Shown: in pieces, positions 13,030-14,211 of the stretch
Layout: the number at the start of each line of letters is the position of its first letter
How positions within the stretch are numbered: position 1 is the first letter of the stretch
Assembly (NCBI GenBank): GCA_020425885.1
Contig: JAGQRA010000029.1
Location: forward strand, 1-14,211
Direction of reading: 5' to 3'
DNA from: Planctomycetota bacterium
GTDB lineage: Bacteria; Planctomycetota; UBA1135; UBA2386
Length of the DNA stretch: 14,211 nt
Notes under the pieces: generated by a model
The model's input: only the letters and a program-made list of their open reading frames with translations
Databases searched by the model: none
Told to the model about the DNA's origin: nothing
Made by a program: the position numbers and the translations under genes

Positions 13030-14211
13030 GAATCCTCCTCGTGCACCGGCGCCCGACCGGCAACGATGCCGTCGAGAGTGGCGAGCAGCTCATGCGTGCG
13101 ATCGTCCCAGGTCGCGTTCGCGAGCAACGCCCGCCGATCGCCGCTCGCGATGCGACCGGCCACGACCTCGTCGATGCGACGCAGGAATTCGTCGCCGTCC
13201 TCGGCCACGTGCACGAAGTCGCGGTAGTGCTCGACCTCCGGAAAGTAGGTCGTCACCACCTCCTGCCCCAGCGCCAGATACTCCTTGAGCTTGATCGGGT
13301 TGCAGCAGCGGATCCAGTCGTTGTCGAGCCACGGCATGATCGACACATCGAAGTCGGCACCGAGATCGGGGATCTCGGCATACGGTCGGAAGCCGAGCCA
13401 CCGCACGTTGCGGTGCCGGGTCAGGCGCTCCATCGACAAGGTCGCATCACCGATCAGGGCCAGGGTGTAGTCCGGTCGCTCGACGGCCAGGCGCTCGAGC
13501 AGATCGAAATCGATGACGTAGTCGTCGAGTCCACCGAAGAACCCGATGATCGGGCGGGGCAGACCGAGGCCGGTCAAGGCCCCGGTGCGACCCCGGGCGT
13601 GGAAGTGCTGCAGGTCGACGCCGTGATCGAGGAAGTGGGCGCGCTCGCCGGTCAGGTCACGCTCGCTGTCGAGGAAGGCGCGGCTGCTGTAGAGCACGCC
13701 GTCCGCCTTCGTCAGCAGTTCGCGCTCGAGTCCGGCGATCAGCCCCTGATCGGCTTCACCGAAGGCCGAGTGCTTGTCGCTGCGGTTGTAGATCAGGGTC
13801 GTGCGCCGCATCTCCCGCGCCACGTCCCAAGCCGTCGGCACGGTGACGATGATGTGCGGATCGACGATGCCCATGCGCCGCGCCACCCGTTCGACCTGGC
13901 GGCGGATGCTGCTCGCGTTGAACGCGCGCGCCTTCTCGCTGCCGTAGAAGGGGAACAGCAGCGGCGTCATCACGGCGTAGTCCGGCGTCGCGGCGAGCGG
14001 CCGCCGCACGTGCCGCAGCATGCTCTTGAGCTTGCGCCAGATCCTTCTGAACGGCAGCGGCGACCGGCCGGGCATCGGCATGCGCATGCCGATCGAGTTG
14101 ACGAGCAGGACCTTGCGATGCCGCGCCGCGCGCGTCATCAGCTGGAAGTCGCTGTGGGCGCGGTTGTGGTACCACCAATCCTGGCCGCAGAAGCAGATGA
14201 TTTCCGGCGAG
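13014..14211 (-). CDS. Glycosyltransferase (GT-B, family 4-like), 5' end outside window
   Basis: The frame is open to the right edge, and residues before the first in-window ATG (14138) already look family-specific: IICFCGQDWWYHNRAHSDFQLM matches in style the N-terminus of exopolysaccharide glycosyltransferases. The true start is therefore beyond 14211. The C-terminal GT-B domain shows PIIGFFGGLDDYVIDFDLLE, LALIGDA, NVRWLGFRPYAEIPDLGADFDVSIMPW, and CNPIKLKEYLALGQEVVTT, where a conserved Glu and neighbouring residues bind the nucleotide-sugar donor. No transmembrane segment is visible, so it is cytoplasmic or membrane-associated. It ends with a TAG that overlaps the amidotransferase start by 16 bp, so the two form an operon, probably for surface-polysaccharide assembly. 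Donor and acceptor sugars are unknown. Confidence 0.9.
   Translation of the reverse strand, partial: SPEIICFCGQDWWYHNRAHSDFQLMTRAARHRKVLLVNSIGMRMPMPGRSPLPFRRIWRKLKSMLRHVRRPLAATPDYAVMTPLLFPFYGSEKARAFNASSIRRQVERVARRMGIVDPHIIVTVPTAWDVAREMRRTTLIYNRSDKHSAFGEADQGLIAGLERELLTKADGVLYSSRAFLDSERDLTGERAHFLDHGVDLQHFHARGRTGALTGLGLPRPIIGFFGGLDDYVIDFDLLERLAVERPDYTLALIGDATLSMERLTRHRNVRWLGFRPYAEIPDLGADFDVSIMPWLDNDWIRCCNPIKLKEYLALGQEVVTTYFPEVEHYRDFVHVAEDGDEFLRRIDEVVAGRIASGDRRALLANATWDDRTHELLATLDGIVAGRAPVHEEDSCAAS
13034..13040 (-). promoter_or_regulatory. Ribosome binding site of the amidotransferase gene, inside the upstream glycosyltransferase
   Basis: GAGGAGG followed by ATTC and ATG encodes the Glu-Glu-Asp near the C-terminus of the upstream protein. 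It supports coupled translation. Confidence 0.7.

Noticed and set aside
11197..13227. Plus-strand open frame of 676 codons opposite the amidotransferase
   Set aside because: It is the antisense shadow of an intact AsnB-type gene; low-complexity composition and no motifs.
1..14211. Genome-wide reassignment of TGA to an amino acid
   Set aside because: The porin, molybdoenzyme, amidotransferase, lipoprotein and kinase-fusion genes all end at TGA at family-appropriate lengths.

Overview
The window is about 70% GC by eye and densely packed with bacterial chromosomal genes. A formylglycine-type sulfatase, a phosphate-selective-porin-like outer-membrane protein ending in Phe, a lipoprotein and exopolysaccharide-type genes indicate a diderm bacterium. 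Sulfatase plus OprO/P-type porin at this GC would fit a high-GC planctomycete, but that is a weak inference; a myxobacterium-like or proteobacterial host is not excluded. No tRNA, rRNA, CRISPR array or insertion sequence was recognised.

Layout. Left (minus strand, 1-4439): the N-terminal part of an exported sulfatase running off the left edge; a RecB-like nuclease of the TM0106 type, cut in two by an in-frame TGA; and a complete molybdopterin oxidoreductase. A 449-bp AT-richer intergenic region (4440-4888) separates this from a divergent porin gene (4889-6187) that ends at a probable terminator. Middle (6274-8425): a short FAD-dependent amine-oxidase-like protein faces a Gfo/Idh/MocA dehydrogenase convergently. 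The dehydrogenase shares a 46-bp divergent promoter region with a sugar kinase-nucleotidyltransferase fusion (8472-10148). Right: a DUF1801 protein and a small CxxC lipoprotein on the plus strand, then on the minus strand an asparagine-synthase-type amidotransferase translationally coupled to a glycosyltransferase that runs off the right edge.

Functional reading. The kinase-nucleotidyltransferase fusion probably turns a free sugar or uronic acid into an NDP-sugar. The neighbouring dehydrogenase may act on a related sugar or polyol. The glycosyltransferase/amidotransferase pair looks like part of a surface-polysaccharide locus continuing to the right. The other genes are probably unrelated.

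The two strongest observations follow. First, the TGA interrupting the nuclease falls exactly on the third cysteine position of its C-x2-C-x5-C iron-sulfur motif, and reading frame and family signature continue across it. This is either a fresh nonsense mutation, a split gene, or selenocysteine/readthrough recoding; I see no clear SECIS hairpin. Second, start regions fall into two classes. Four genes have a Shine-Dalgarno sequence. Six genes have none, but carry a TAnnnT -10-like hexamer 6-10 nt before the ATG, as expected for leaderless mRNAs.
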